NCBI RefSeq assembly: GCF_030413175.1
Contig: NZ_CP129212.1
Location: forward strand, 4,936,450 to 5,000,449
Length of the DNA: 64,000 bases
Source: Bradyrhizobium roseum
GTDB lineage: Bacteria; Pseudomonadota; Alphaproteobacteria; Rhizobiales; Xanthobacteraceae
Reading direction: 5' to 3'
In this document: piece by piece, positions 23,939 to 33,628 of the stretch
Layout of the letters: each line of letters starts with the position of its first letter
Numbering within the stretch: position 1 is the first letter of the stretch
Position numbers and translations under genes: made by a program
The notes under the pieces: model-generated
Seen by the model: the letters and a program-made list of their open reading frames with translations, nothing else
What the model was told of the DNA's origin: nothing
Database searches by the model: none

Positions 23939-26098
23939 TTGAGGATAAGGCGCAGCACGCGCAACCGCATGGTGGTTGCGGCCATCGCGCTGGTCTGCGC
24001 GGCGGCTTCGGTTTCTCCCGCGGCCAGGCCGATCCGCGGGCTGTCGCTCGACATCCTCACCGCGCTGCGCTGGGAGATATTCGGCCACAGGCAGGATCCC
24101 GCAGCTTCGCCGGCGGTGGTCGTCGCCATGGACGAGGAGAGCTTGCGAACTCCGCCTTTCAAGGGCGCGCCGATGCTGACCTGGACCGGCGAGATCGGGC
24201 GGGTGCTGTCGGCGACGCTCGAGGGTGGCGCCAAGGTCGCCGGCTTCGACATCGTGATCCCGGCGTCGATCGAGCAGTCGAATATCCCGTTCGGCGACGG
24301 GATGCTGGGCGACAAGGTCCGCGGTTTCGACCGTGACTTTCTTCGTGCGCTGGCCGGCGCAGCGGTGAACAACAAGGTCGTACTGGGCGAAATCCTCGGC
24401 GGCAACCAGCCGGTCAGGCCGTCGCAGGGACAGCGCGTCGCGGTGCGACAGCAGCAGAACATCCGTCCGCTCAACGTCCACATCGACAGCGACGATGTGC
24501 TGCGGCGCCTGCCGCTCAGCTTCACCGTCAACGGAACGCGAGTGCCGACGATGGCCGTCGAACTGGCGGCGCGTGCGCTTGGCGCAGCCCCCGAATTTGA
24601 TGAGCGCGGCCGGCTCACGCTGGGCGGCTACCCGGTCCCCGGCCGGGTGCCGAACACAATGACGCTGAACTTCGAGGGCGGCGCCGAGGATATTCCGACC
24701 TTCTCCTTTGCCGATCTGCGCGCCTGCGCGGTCAAGAACGACAAGGATTACTTTCGACGCTGGTTCGCCGGAAAGGTCGTCATTTTCGGCAGCGTTCTCG
24801 ACATCGAGGACCGCCGGCAGACTTCCAAGCGCTTTGCTACCGGCATCGAAGGCACACGCGCACCACGATGCGCCGCCGAGAGCACGCCGGTGATGGCGGG
24901 CTTTCGGACCAGCACCATCGCCGGCGTCTACATCCACGCCACCGCGGTCAACAATCTGATCTCGCGCAACGCGGTGGTGGAGCCCGGCCCGGCGGTGCGT
25001 TTCCTGATCGCTGCGGTGTTTGCGGTGCTGGCTGCCGTCGCCGCGTGGCTGCTTCGGCCGCTCAGCGCCGCGCTGGCGTGGTTGGCCGTGATCCTGGCTT
25101 CCATCGCCGGCGCCACGATCGCCTTCAATCACGCGCTGGCGCTGCCGATCGCCGAGCCGTTTTTGGCGAGCCTGTTTGCGCTCGCCGCCACCATCGGCTT
25201 CCGCTCCGTGATCGCCGACAAGGACCGACGCCTGCTGCAGAAGAGCTTTGCGCTCTACCTCGCCCCGCACGTCATCAACCGCATGCTGTCGTCGAACAAA
25301 TTGCCGGAGCTCGGCGGCGAAACCCGCAACGTGACGGTGTTCTTCTCCGACATCGAGGGATTTTCTCTGATCGCGGAAAAGATGTCGCCCAACAGCCTGA
25401 TGGAGCTGATGAACGAATATCTGTCGGCGATGACCGACGTCATCGAGCGTCATGGCGGTTATGTCGACAAGTATATCGGCGACTCCGTCGTAGCCGTGTT
25501 CGGCGCGCCGGCCGACGACCCCGATCATGCCGCCAACGCGGCGCGCGCCGCGCTGGATTGCTGCGCGCAACTGACCGAACTCAACGCCTCCTCACCCCTG
25601 TTCCAGGGATACAGGCTGGCGCAGCGGATCGGCATCAATTCAGGCGAGGCGCTGGTCGGCAATTTCGGATCGCGGCGGCGTTTCAACTACTCGGTCATGA
25701 GCGACGCCGTGAATCTCGCGTCGCGGCTGGAGGGCGCCAACAAGTTCTACGGCACCACCGTGATCGCCTCCGAGACCACCGTCGCCCTCACCGGCGACGC
25801 TTTTACCTGGCGTGAGCTCGACGCCATCAGGGTCAAGGGCCGGATCCAGGCGCTGAAGATCTACGAGCTGCTGGCGCGCGCCGCCGATCTCACACCTGAG
25901 CGAAAGCCCCTGATCGATAATTACGCCGAAGGACTGGCGCACTGGCGCGCCCGCGCGTTCGACCGCGCTGCGGTCTCATTCGGCCGCTCCGCCGATGTGG
26001 ATCGGCCGGCCGCGCTGTTTCGCGATCGCGCGCGGCAACTGGCCGAGGCGCCGCCGGGCGACGAATGGGATCCGATCCGGACGCTGCAGGAGAAATAG
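23939..26098 (+). CDS. CHASE2-domain adenylate/guanylate cyclase
   Basis: 719 residues from TTG 23939 (ATG 23969 alternative). An N-terminal helix is followed by a periplasmic CHASE2 sensor (about residues 35-345: VVVAMDEESL, VAGFDIVIPA, FAGKVVIFGS). Then come two or three membrane helices (about 350-430). The class III cyclase domain has the first metal Asp in VFFSDIEGFS at about 467, the second in YIGDSVVAVFGAP near 514, and the transition-state pair in SDAVNLASRLE. All are intact, so it should make a cyclic nucleotide. ATP is more likely than GTP, but this is not proven. It closes the operon with the exported protein. Confidence 0.92.
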   Translation: MRIRRSTRNRMVVAAIALVCAAASVSPAARPIRGLSLDILTALRWEIFGHRQDPAASPAVVVAMDEESLRTPPFKGAPMLTWTGEIGRVLSATLEGGAKVAGFDIVIPASIEQSNIPFGDGMLGDKVRGFDRDFLRALAGAAVNNKVVLGEILGGNQPVRPSQGQRVAVRQQQNIRPLNVHIDSDDVLRRLPLSFTVNGTRVPTMAVELAARALGAAPEFDERGRLTLGGYPVPGRVPNTMTLNFEGGAEDIPTFSFADLRACAVKNDKDYFRRWFAGKVVIFGSVLDIEDRRQTSKRFATGIEGTRAPRCAAESTPVMAGFRTSTIAGVYIHATAVNNLISRNAVVEPGPAVRFLIAAVFAVLAAVAAWLLRPLSAALAWLAVILASIAGATIAFNHALALPIAEPFLASLFALAATIGFRSVIADKDRRLLQKSFALYLAPHVINRMLSSNKLPELGGETRNVTVFFSDIEGFSLIAEKMSPNSLMELMNEYLSAMTDVIERHGGYVDKYIGDSVVAVFGAPADDPDHAANAARAALDCCAQLTELNASSPLFQGYRLAQRIGINSGEALVGNFGSRRRFNYSVMSDAVNLASRLEGANKFYGTTVIASETTVALTGDAFTWRELDAIRVKGRIQALKIYELLARAADLTPERKPLIDNYAEGLAHWRARAFDRAAVSFGRSADVDRPAALFRDRARQLAEAPPGDEWDPIRTLQEK

Positions 26099-26131
26099 CC
26101 GAACCGGTCGGGCATCGCTGCCCGGTCCCGC

Positions 26132-26419
26132 TCAGTAGGCAATGCCGATCATCAGAACGAAGTGCCGACGGCACGAGGCGGCGGGACAGTCCGAACCGTT
26201 CCAGGCCGGCTGGACGTAGCGTTCGCGGCGGTGATCGCGTGACGCGGCCAGCCGGATACGTTGCGGCGTCCGTTGCCTGACGTCGGAGAGCATACCTGCC
26301 GCGTTTGCGCTGACGGTTTCACCAACACCGGCAGCCGACACTGGCGATGCGATCGACAGCAGGCTCACAGCGGCGACCGCCGCGGCAAGCGGCAGCATCG
26401 AGCGGAGATAGCGGGCCAT
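26132..26419 (-). CDS. Small exported basic protein
   Basis: 95 residues from the ATG at 26419, giving a Sec signal peptide (LPLAAAVAAVSLLSIASPVSA). The mature part is basic (RQRTPQRIRLAASRDHRRERY) and ends with a Cys pair (SDCPAASCRRHFVL). It converges on the cyclase gene, 33 bases away. No family recognised. Confidence 0.6.
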   Translation of the reverse strand: MARYLRSMLPLAAAVAAVSLLSIASPVSAAGVGETVSANAAGMLSDVRQRTPQRIRLAASRDHRRERYVQPAWNGSDCPAASCRRHFVLMIGIAY

Positions 26420-26484
26420 AAGAGACGCCTCCCGATTGGCGCGAGCGGACTTCAGAACTACCGACCACAACAATGTGGCAACCG

Positions 26485-28743
26485 TCAGAAGCCTACGCCA
26501 ATAATTGCCTGGGCTCTACCACCGCCACCCCCGCCGCCGCTGACGATGCTCGGCCGGGCCACGGCCTGCTGGCGGACGCGCGGTTCCGGGGACGGCGCAG
26601 GACGTGCCCGCCGCGGTTCTTCGGGCTGGCGGCTGGTCTGCTTGCGGCGCGACCGTGCGGCTTCCTCATCCTCGTTCTTGCGCGAGGCGGTAGCGGGCGT
26701 CTTCTTCTCGTCGGCGACGCAGGTCTCGCCTTTCAGCGTTTCACCGCTCTTGCATTCGATCGGGCAGACGCGGGTGGTATGTTTGGCAAGTTCCGCGACA
26801 AGTTGGCTCGTCACGCTGATATTGGCGGTCGGCTGGCCGCCGATCGACATATAGCGACCGAGCGCCGCGCTGGTCGGCGCGTTGAGCGTGCCGTCGACCT
26901 TGCCGCTGAAGCAGCCGAGCCGGACAAGTTCGGTCTGCGCGGAACGAACCAGTTCGGGTGAATTGGGCTGTTTGGCTGCCCGCTTGGCGGCTTCCGCCTC
27001 GAAATTGTTCAGCGCGGCCACCACCGCGCCGCCGAGCCGGTCGCATTTGAGCGCTTTGGCGAACGTCTTCAGGTCGTCGATGCCCGATCCTTCGCTGCCT
27101 TTGGCAATGATCTGCTCGAGCTTGCCTTGCTCGTCCTTGCACGCGACCTCTTTCGCGACCGCGAGTTCGGCCTTCCGGCGCGCCTCCTCGGCCTCCCTCG
27201 ACTGCTTCTCGCTTGCCGCCCTGGCCTCGGCGGCCTCCTGCTCGGCCTTGCGCTTCTCCTCGATCGCCTTGCGCTCAGCGGCCGCAGCCTTGGCCCTTTC
27301 CGCAGCTTCCGCCGCCTTGGCCTGCCGCTCGATGGCGGCACGCTGCGCCGCAGCGTCCGCGGCGGCACGATCCTTTTCAGCCTGTTCGGCTTTTTGCTTG
27401 GCCTCGGCGGCCTTGCGTTCGGCCTCCGCAGCCCTGGCCTTCTCGGCGGCTTCCGCCGCCCTGGCGCGACGCTCGTCCTCTTCGCGTTTTCTTGCCGCCG
27501 CCTGTTCGGCCTTCAGAGCCTCGGCCTGACGCCGGGCTTCCTCCGCAGCCTTTCGCGCCGCCTCGCGCTCGGCCCGCGCCTGCGCCGCGCGTTCCTCGGC
27601 GGCCTTCTTCAAAACGTCGATGCGCTGCTGCGCGTTGACCGTCAGCGGCGAATCCGGAAAGCGCCTGATAAATCGTTGCAGCGCGGCTGGATCGGTCGCG
27701 TCTTTCACGCGATCCCACTCCAGCGATTCCCTTGTCGGCACCTCGCGGCTCGGTGTCGGCGGCTGCGGCAGCGCGGCGAGATTGACGTTGCCCTTGGGAC
27801 TCAAGGCCTCGATCTGGGCGCGCGCGAGATCGGCATAGAAGCCGGTGGGGTGCGTACCCAAAAACACTTCCCAAGCCCGCTTCGTGCCGATCTGCTGAAC
27901 CAGCTCATAATCCGCCTTGATGTCGCTGGTCGGCGCCTCGCGCGCCACCGTCGGCGCCGGCACCAACGCGATATTGCCGCCACCGAGCGCCCCGTAAACG
28001 AACGGCTCCTGCCGGTTGTCGGTCACCTTCAGCACCTCGTCCCTGACCCTGCCGAACGCGAGGCGAACATCGAGACCGGGAACGGTGAGATTTTTCAGAA
28101 CCGCCGCCGTGAACGGGCTGTGTTGGCCATCGCCATCGTCGGCCGTCGAACCTGCCTTCGCGGCATAGGCGATCAATGTGTCGGTGCTGGTCGGCTCGAC
28201 CTTGCCGAGACCCGCCGATACCGCCCGGGTGGCGGTCTTGCGCTCCCGGCGCATCGACTTGACGAAGGGGTTGTCGCGGCAAGCGTCAAGAACGATCAGC
28301 CGCAAGCGCTTGGCGCCATCGGCCGAAGAAACCAGCCGCTCCAGGGGTATCGCCTCATCCTCGGAATCACGGTCGCTGGCGAGGCGCGCATCGACGGGAA
28401 TGAGATAGTTGACCCCGCTGATTTCGAGACCATGGCCGGCGTAATAGACGACGGCAATATCGGCCTGATCGGCAATCGTTTCGAACTTGCGGATCGCGCG
28501 CTTGAATTCGAGGTTGCCGACATTGATCAGGGTATCGACCGTGTCGAAGCCGGCGTCGCGAAACATCTTGGCGACCGCGGTCGCATCCCGCGACGGATTG
28601 GGCAGTTGCGGAACGGTCTGGTAGTTCGAATTGCCGACGACCAGCGCCACGCGCTTCTCGGCCCGCGCTGCGTTGGTGGCGAGCATCATCGCGAGGAGAA
28701 ATCCTCCGATCGCAGCCAGCAATGGGACAAAGCGCTTTAACAT
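26485..28743 (-). CDS. Caspase-domain (peptidase C14-like) protein with long coiled coil
   Basis: About 752 residues from the ATG at 28743 (28749 alternative). An N-terminal signal or anchor (FVPLLAAIGGFLLAMMLATNAARA) is followed by a metacaspase-type domain: RVALVVGNSNYQ, the catalytic His in YYAGHGLEI (about 104) and the catalytic Cys in VLDACRDNPF (about 155). From about 300 to 520 the protein is Ala/Lys/Glu/Arg-rich and reads as a long coiled coil. The C-terminal part, with LVRLGCFSGKVDGTLNAPTSAALGRY, resembles a peptidoglycan-binding repeat, followed by a Pro/Arg tail. Location is probably periplasmic; substrate unknown. Confidence 0.88.
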   Translation of the reverse strand: MLKRFVPLLAAIGGFLLAMMLATNAARAEKRVALVVGNSNYQTVPQLPNPSRDATAVAKMFRDAGFDTVDTLINVGNLEFKRAIRKFETIADQADIAVVYYAGHGLEISGVNYLIPVDARLASDRDSEDEAIPLERLVSSADGAKRLRLIVLDACRDNPFVKSMRRERKTATRAVSAGLGKVEPTSTDTLIAYAAKAGSTADDGDGQHSPFTAAVLKNLTVPGLDVRLAFGRVRDEVLKVTDNRQEPFVYGALGGGNIALVPAPTVAREAPTSDIKADYELVQQIGTKRAWEVFLGTHPTGFYADLARAQIEALSPKGNVNLAALPQPPTPSREVPTRESLEWDRVKDATDPAALQRFIRRFPDSPLTVNAQQRIDVLKKAAEERAAQARAEREAARKAAEEARRQAEALKAEQAAARKREEDERRARAAEAAEKARAAEAERKAAEAKQKAEQAEKDRAAADAAAQRAAIERQAKAAEAAERAKAAAAERKAIEEKRKAEQEAAEARAASEKQSREAEEARRKAELAVAKEVACKDEQGKLEQIIAKGSEGSGIDDLKTFAKALKCDRLGGAVVAALNNFEAEAAKRAAKQPNSPELVRSAQTELVRLGCFSGKVDGTLNAPTSAALGRYMSIGGQPTANISVTSQLVAELAKHTTRVCPIECKSGETLKGETCVADEKKTPATASRKNEDEEAARSRRKQTSRQPEEPRRARPAPSPEPRVRQQAVARPSIVSGGGGGGGRAQAIIGVGF

Positions 28744-29174
28744 TAGCATTCCGACGCGAGCTAATGGTTCGCGCCACAAATCCATTCCGGGCGTTCTCCG
28801 GGCGGAACGGCGGCACTCCCGAAATCTGCCGACGTCCAAATCAATACCGTTTGGACCGCTCACGATCAATCCAGACACGGATCGGCGGCACCAGACAGCA
28901 AAACAATACGAGCTGAATTCTATGCTGCGAAAGCCCGGCTCCATCGTGACTTGCCTCACATGCCCTCAAAAATAGGGACAGCAATGCATACCTAAGCGCC
29001 TCCGCCAGTTTTACCTAATTACCGCCAATGTTGCCTGAATGGTACAGGTTTCGTGGATTCAGTTCCCTAACGAAGTCTTAGCTCCGCGCCATGCTTTCGC
29101 GTCCCGCGCCGTTCATCTAGTTTTTTGTGAGACTTTTTTTTGTTTTTCGATTCTTGGTTTTTGGGGACAGGCTT
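28744..29174. other. Divergent promoter region of caspase and double-barrel genes
   Basis: About 430 bases without a supported gene. The last 60 bases before 29175 hold long T runs (TTTTTTTTG and TTTTTCG), giving the barrel mRNA a U-rich 5' leader. No operator recognised. Confidence 0.45.
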
Positions 29175-31166
29175 ATGGCTGTCGATCTTACGTCCGTGCG
29201 CCGCTCGGGTTATCTCGCTTTGGCCGGTCTCGCCGGTTCGGTTCTGGCTTCATCCGGCGCGTTCGCCCAAGCCCCGCCGCCCCTCACCACAACGTCCCTG
29301 AACTGCACCACCACGCAGGTTGCGACTCCAACCATCATCAACAACATCGGCACGCTGGCGATTCCGGCCAGCGCCGCGAGCTCGGCGATTTCCGCGGCCA
29401 TCGGCAATGTCAGCACGGCCTTCCTCACCCAGCAGGGCAGCGCCTTCGTGTCGGCGCCCGCCGATCCCGCGCCCGATCAGCCCGGCGGCGGCGTTTGGGC
29501 GCGCGGCGTCGGCGGTCAGGCCAACATCTCGTCCACCTCGAATTCGGTCGGAGTTTCGACCCAGGGCGGCGCTACGATCAATACGGCGACGACCAATTGT
29601 AACAACCAGCAGCGCCAGACCTTCGCGGGCGCGCAGGTCGGCACCGACATCGCACGCCTGAACTACGCGGGCTGGAATCTCCATCTTGGAACGACGGCCG
29701 GCTATCTCAGCTCGCGGACCACCGACAACGCCGGCTTCGGCAACGATTTCGAAGTCCCGTTCTGGGGCACGTACTTCGTCGCCACCAAGGGACGCTTCTT
29801 TGCCGACCTGATGGTTCGCCAGGAGTTTTACAACATTAACCTGAACAACCCGACGCTTGCGTTCAGCAATCAGCCGGTCGGTGCACATGGTTGGTCGATC
29901 TCGGCATCGACGGGTTACAATTTCGATCTGGGCCAGGGCTGGTTCATCGAGCCGTCGGCCGGTTTCATCTATTCCAGGACGTCGGTCGACAGCTTCACCG
30001 CGCCCGGCGTCGCCGGCGCCAACTTCACCGGCATCACCGGTGTCGTTCAGACCAACGACGTCACCAGCCAGATCGGCCGCGCGTCGTTGCGCGTCGGCAA
30101 GGCCATCGCGACGCCGACCGTGGTCTGGCAGCCGTTCGCTTCGGCAAGCGTGTTCCACGAATTCGCCGGTGACGTCAGGTCGAACTACACATCGCTGAAC
30201 GCCCAACTCAATCCTGGCCCCGTGCCCTTCACGTTCAACCAGGCAACAACGACCTCCCGCGTCGGCACCTACGGCCAGTATTCGCTCGGCCTCGCCGGGC
30301 AGATCGTGAACACCGGCTGGCTCGGCTTCGTGCGCGTCGACTATCGCAACGGCGAGCGCATCGACGGCTGGACCGGCAACGCCGGCATTCGCTACCAGTT
30401 CACGCCCGAGACGCTCGCGGCCGTCATGCCGACCAAGGCTCCGAAGTCGCCGATCCCGGTCATCGGGGTGACGAACTGGACCGGCTTCTACGCTGGTGGA
30501 TTCTTCGGCGCCGCCGCGGGCCGTACCGATATCGCGTTCCCGGGCTCGCCGCAGGCGACCAACCGGCCGTGGGTGTTCGGACCGATCGGCGGTATTCAGC
30601 TCGGCTACAACCATCAGTTCAGCAACAACTGGGTTCTCGGCTTCGAAGGCGACATCGGCGCCGCCGACATCCATGGTGGTCGCAGCGCCGGCACCCAGAT
30701 AGCCCTGCCCGGCATGACCTCGGCTCTCTTTGGCCTGCAGGACAAGACTTCCTGGATGGCCACGGCGACGGCCCGCGTCGGCTATGCGATGGGACGCACC
30801 CTGTTCTACGGCAAGGGTGGCGCCGCGTTCGAGAACAGCCGCGTGTCTGCGACCTGCTTCAATCCACAAGGCGCGGCTTTGGCGCCCCCCACCTCCTGCT
30901 TCAATCAGGCGGGCGCGGCGTTTGCCCACGGCACCGGCTTCAGCACCTCGAGCACCCGCGTCGGCTGGACCATCGGCTACGGCACCGAGTTCGACCTGGG
31001 CAAGAACTGGTCGGCCAAGGCTGAATACGATTACATTTCGTTCGGCAGCCACACCGCGCTGGCGTCCGACGGCACCACCACCATCCGGGATCGGGCCGAC
31101 ATCAGCCAGGTCAAGGTCGGCCTGAACTACCGCTTCGGTCCGACGGCGGTCGCCGCCAAGTACTGA
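29175..31166 (+). CDS. Outer-membrane protein with two beta-barrel domains
   Basis: 663 residues from the ATG at 29175, with a signal peptide (LALAGLAGSVLASSGAFAQ). Residues from about 35 to 130 form a short Thr/Ser-rich passenger-like segment. Residues from about 130 to 415 resemble an autotransporter-type barrel (GGGVWARGVGGQANISS, WNLHLGTTAGYLSS, RVGTYGQYSLGLAGQI, DGWTGNAGIRYQF). After a short linker a second, Omp25-like eight-stranded barrel starts with NWTGFYAGGFFGAAAG and ends VGLNYRFGPTAVAAKY. Most proteins carry only one of these. It may insert as two barrels in one chain. A terminator follows. Confidence 0.82.
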   Translation: MAVDLTSVRRSGYLALAGLAGSVLASSGAFAQAPPPLTTTSLNCTTTQVATPTIINNIGTLAIPASAASSAISAAIGNVSTAFLTQQGSAFVSAPADPAPDQPGGGVWARGVGGQANISSTSNSVGVSTQGGATINTATTNCNNQQRQTFAGAQVGTDIARLNYAGWNLHLGTTAGYLSSRTTDNAGFGNDFEVPFWGTYFVATKGRFFADLMVRQEFYNINLNNPTLAFSNQPVGAHGWSISASTGYNFDLGQGWFIEPSAGFIYSRTSVDSFTAPGVAGANFTGITGVVQTNDVTSQIGRASLRVGKAIATPTVVWQPFASASVFHEFAGDVRSNYTSLNAQLNPGPVPFTFNQATTTSRVGTYGQYSLGLAGQIVNTGWLGFVRVDYRNGERIDGWTGNAGIRYQFTPETLAAVMPTKAPKSPIPVIGVTNWTGFYAGGFFGAAAGRTDIAFPGSPQATNRPWVFGPIGGIQLGYNHQFSNNWVLGFEGDIGAADIHGGRSAGTQIALPGMTSALFGLQDKTSWMATATARVGYAMGRTLFYGKGGAAFENSRVSATCFNPQGAALAPPTSCFNQAGAAFAHGTGFSTSSTRVGWTIGYGTEFDLGKNWSAKAEYDYISFGSHTALASDGTTTIRDRADISQVKVGLNYRFGPTAVAAKY

Positions 31167-31209
31167 TCCAGCAACGGCGCGTTCGCGCTGAGGCCAAATC
31201 GAGCGTTTA

Positions 31210-31244
31210 ATCGGGCGACCGCGACCGGCGGTCGCCCGATTTCG
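31210..31244 (+). terminator. Terminator after the double-barrel gene
   Basis: A perfect thirteen-base-pair stem (ATCGGGCGACCGC with GCGGTCGCCCGAT), a five-base loop, then TTCGTT. The U tract is weak but the stem is strong. Confidence 0.78.
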
Positions 31245-31358
31245 TTATGGCGCGAAAAGTCGCCCGGGTTGATCTCGACAAGCCTGCCCAAGGTGTATAG
31301 ACGGGCGCGGCGCAATCCGGCGCCCCCGGCCTGCCGTCACCTGTGAGTTCGCCGTCCG

Positions 31359-32138
31359 ATGGCTACCCCCAAGCGATACGACCGGATCGCCTTTGTCGCG
31401 AGCGCCAGCACCGAGGCGCAGGCCGCGCTGGCCAAACTCGTCAATCTCTACGGCAATTGTGACGCCGGCGACGCCGACGTCGTGGTGGCGCTTGGCGGCG
31501 ACGGCCTGATGCTGCAGACGCTGCACCAGCACATGCGCTCGGGCAAGCCGATCTACGGCATGCATCGCGGCACCGTCGGCTTCCTGATGAACGAATTCAC
31601 TACCCACGACCTGCACACGCGGCTGGCGGCGGCTCGGGAATCCCTGATCAACCCGCTGTTGATGCGCGCGACCGACGTCCATGGCACCGTGCATCTGCAT
31701 CACGCCATCAACGAGGTGGCGCTGTTTCGCCAGACCAACCAGGCCGCGCATCTGCGCATCCTGATCGACGAGCACGAGCGGATGGCGGAATTGATCGCCG
31801 ATGGCGTCCTGGTGGCGACGCCGGCCGGCTCCACCGCCTATAACCTCTCGGCGCAGGGCCCGATCCTGCCGATCAATGCCGCACTGCTGGCGCTGACGCC
31901 GATCAGCCCCTTCCGCCCGCGCCGGTGGCGCGGCGCCCTGCTCCCGAACTCCGCCTTCGTCGTCATCGAGGTACTCGAGGGCGAGAAGCGTCCGGTGGCG
32001 GCCGCCGCCGACCATGACGACGTGCGCGACGTCCAGCGGGTGGAAGTCTTGTCCGACAAGACGATCTCGATGCGGATGCTGTTCGATCCCGGCCACAGCC
32101 TTGAAGAACGCATTTTGCGCGAGCAGTTCGGATCCTGA
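31359..32138 (+). CDS. nadK: NAD kinase
   Basis: 259 residues, the short form usual in alphaproteobacteria. The diphosphate-binding motif [13 protein letters not shown] is at about residue 41-53, [13 protein letters not shown] follows, and the NAD-binding region [24 protein letters not shown] is intact. It phosphorylates NAD to NADP with ATP in the cytoplasm. The receiver and HPt genes follow on the same strand 167 bases later. They probably have their own promoter. Confidence 0.96.
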   Translation: MATPKRYDRIAFVASASTEAQAALAKLVNLYGNCDAGDADVVVALGGDGLMLQTLHQHMRSGKPIYGMHRGTVGFLMNEFTTHDLHTRLAAARESLINPLLMRATDVHGTVHLHHAINEVALFRQTNQAAHLRILIDEHERMAELIADGVLVATPAGSTAYNLSAQGPILPINAALLALTPISPFRPRRWRGALLPNSAFVVIEVLEGEKRPVAAAADHDDVRDVQRVEVLSDKTISMRMLFDPGHSLEERILREQFGS

Positions 32139-32305
32139 CGCCCACCCGGTGATCGTCCGGTGAATTTGAGCCGGGTCATGTTGCGAAAAAGTGGCGCCAT
32201 CGGGTATTCTCACGCGCCTGACGGGGGCCGCTTCTCAACCCTTCCTTAACGACCGCCGCGATATGGTTAACACCAGTATACTGTTTTGCTGGGCCAGGCC
32301 GGACC

Positions 32306-32851
32306 ATGTATCGCATCGACTTCAACAAGCTGCGATTTCTGATTTGCGACGACAACCCGCACATGCGCCGCATCCTGCGCACGCTGCTGCATTCGTTCGG
32401 CGCGCGCGAGGCCTATGAGGCCGAGGACGGCGCGACCGCGCTGGAAATGTACAGCCACTACGTGCCCGACATCGTCATCACCGACTGGTCGATGCCGATC
32501 TTCGACGGCCTTGAGCTGGCGCAGATGATCCGGCAGCCGGAATCGAAGGGCAACCCCTACGCGCCGATCATCATGCTGACGGGCCATTCGGAGAAGCGCC
32601 GTGTCACCGTCGCGCGCGACGCCGGCGTCACCGAATTCCTGGCCAAGCCGATCTCGGCCAAGGGATTGTACCAGCGCATCCTCAACGTCGTCGCCAACCC
32701 GCGGCCCTTCATCAAGACCAAGACCTATTTCGGCCCCGACCGCCGGCGCAACACCACCAACGCCTATATCGGGCCCGAGCGCCGCGTCGGCGGCGAGGTC
32801 GAGGTCATGCAGCAGCCCTCGCTGCTCGACAAGGCGCGCACAGCCGTCTAG
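32306..32851 (+). CDS. Stand-alone response-regulator receiver protein
   Basis: 181 residues. The receiver domain is complete: the acidic pair in FLICDDNPHMRR (about 14-15), the phospho-acceptor Asp in IVITDWSMPIFDG, Thr in IIMLTGHSE, and Lys in FLAKPIS. No DNA-binding or enzyme domain follows. The 50-residue tail carries two GP-[DE]-RR boxes (FGPDRRRN and IGPERRVG) and reads as a disordered interaction tail. It sits 19 bases ahead of an HPt-domain gene. The pair may therefore be two steps of one phosphorelay or compete for one kinase; no histidine kinase is nearby. Confidence 0.92.
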   Translation: MYRIDFNKLRFLICDDNPHMRRILRTLLHSFGAREAYEAEDGATALEMYSHYVPDIVITDWSMPIFDGLELAQMIRQPESKGNPYAPIIMLTGHSEKRRVTVARDAGVTEFLAKPISAKGLYQRILNVVANPRPFIKTKTYFGPDRRRNTTNAYIGPERRVGGEVEVMQQPSLLDKARTAV

Positions 32852-32870
32852 CCGCCGGCCCGGAGAGACC

Positions 32871-33452
32871 ATGATGATGAAGCAGAAGCCCGGAACGATA
32901 CAGGTCAAGTCGTTCGGCGATCACCACGTGATCACGCAACCCAATCCGCTGCGCAAGGTGCTGGTGCGCGTTCCCGAATCCGACCTCGACGACCCCGTCG
33001 GCCGCGCGGAAAAAGCGCTTGCCGGACTGTCCGGCGAATTCAAGAACTGGATGACGGTCGAGGCCGACCGGCTTTCGGCGGCGCACGCCGCCGTGCTCCG
33101 CGAAGGCTTCACCACCGAAAATCGCGACGAACTGTTTCGCGCCGCCCACGACATCAAGGGCGACGCCGCGACGTTCGGCTTCCCTTCCGCCGGCGCCGCC
33201 GCCGAAAGCCTCTGCCGCATCATCGAGCACGCGCCGAACCTCGATCAGGTGCCGGCCGAGCTGATTGCCCACCACATCAACGCCGTTCAGGCGATCGTGC
33301 GCGAGCGCACCAAACTCGATACGGTCACGACCGCGAGCAAACTGAGTTCGCAGCTGCGCGGGATCGCGGACGAATTCCTGGTCAAGGTCAACCGCGACCG
33401 GCCCGAACATCTCGAAGCGATCCTGGCGCCGAGCATCGTTCCGGCGGATTAG
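32871..33452 (+). CDS. HPt-domain phosphotransfer protein
   Basis: 193 residues from the ATG at 32871. The C-terminal half holds an HPt helical bundle with the phosphorylatable His in ELFRAAHDIKGDAATFGF (about residue 93), matching the HxxKG consensus. The N-terminal 45 residues are extended and contain VKSFGDHHVITQPNPLRK. It lies 19 bases after the receiver gene in the same direction, so cotranscription and direct phosphoryl exchange are likely. The kinase input must come from elsewhere in the genome. Confidence 0.88.
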   Translation: MMMKQKPGTIQVKSFGDHHVITQPNPLRKVLVRVPESDLDDPVGRAEKALAGLSGEFKNWMTVEADRLSAAHAAVLREGFTTENRDELFRAAHDIKGDAATFGFPSAGAAAESLCRIIEHAPNLDQVPAELIAHHINAVQAIVRERTKLDTVTTASKLSSQLRGIADEFLVKVNRDRPEHLEAILAPSIVPAD

Positions 33453-33628
33453 CCGGCAATCTACACGCAGTCGTCCCTGCCAAGTGCGCAATTGCGCACG
33501 GACCGATATGCCGCGGCTTCTCGATTGAACATGCGCTGGTCGAGGATCTTCGTGTGACCACAAACGGCGGTGGTCATGGCCCCACTCGTTCGCACGGACG
33601 GGCTTGACCGGGTAGCTGCTGCTTGCCC

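Noticed and set aside
23831..25570. 579-codon minus-strand open frame
   Set aside because: Antisense to the CHASE2 cyclase, Arg/Ala/Asp-rich with no motifs; a shadow of high third-position GC.
29250..31052. 600-codon minus-strand open frame
   Set aside because: Antisense to the double-barrel gene, low complexity.
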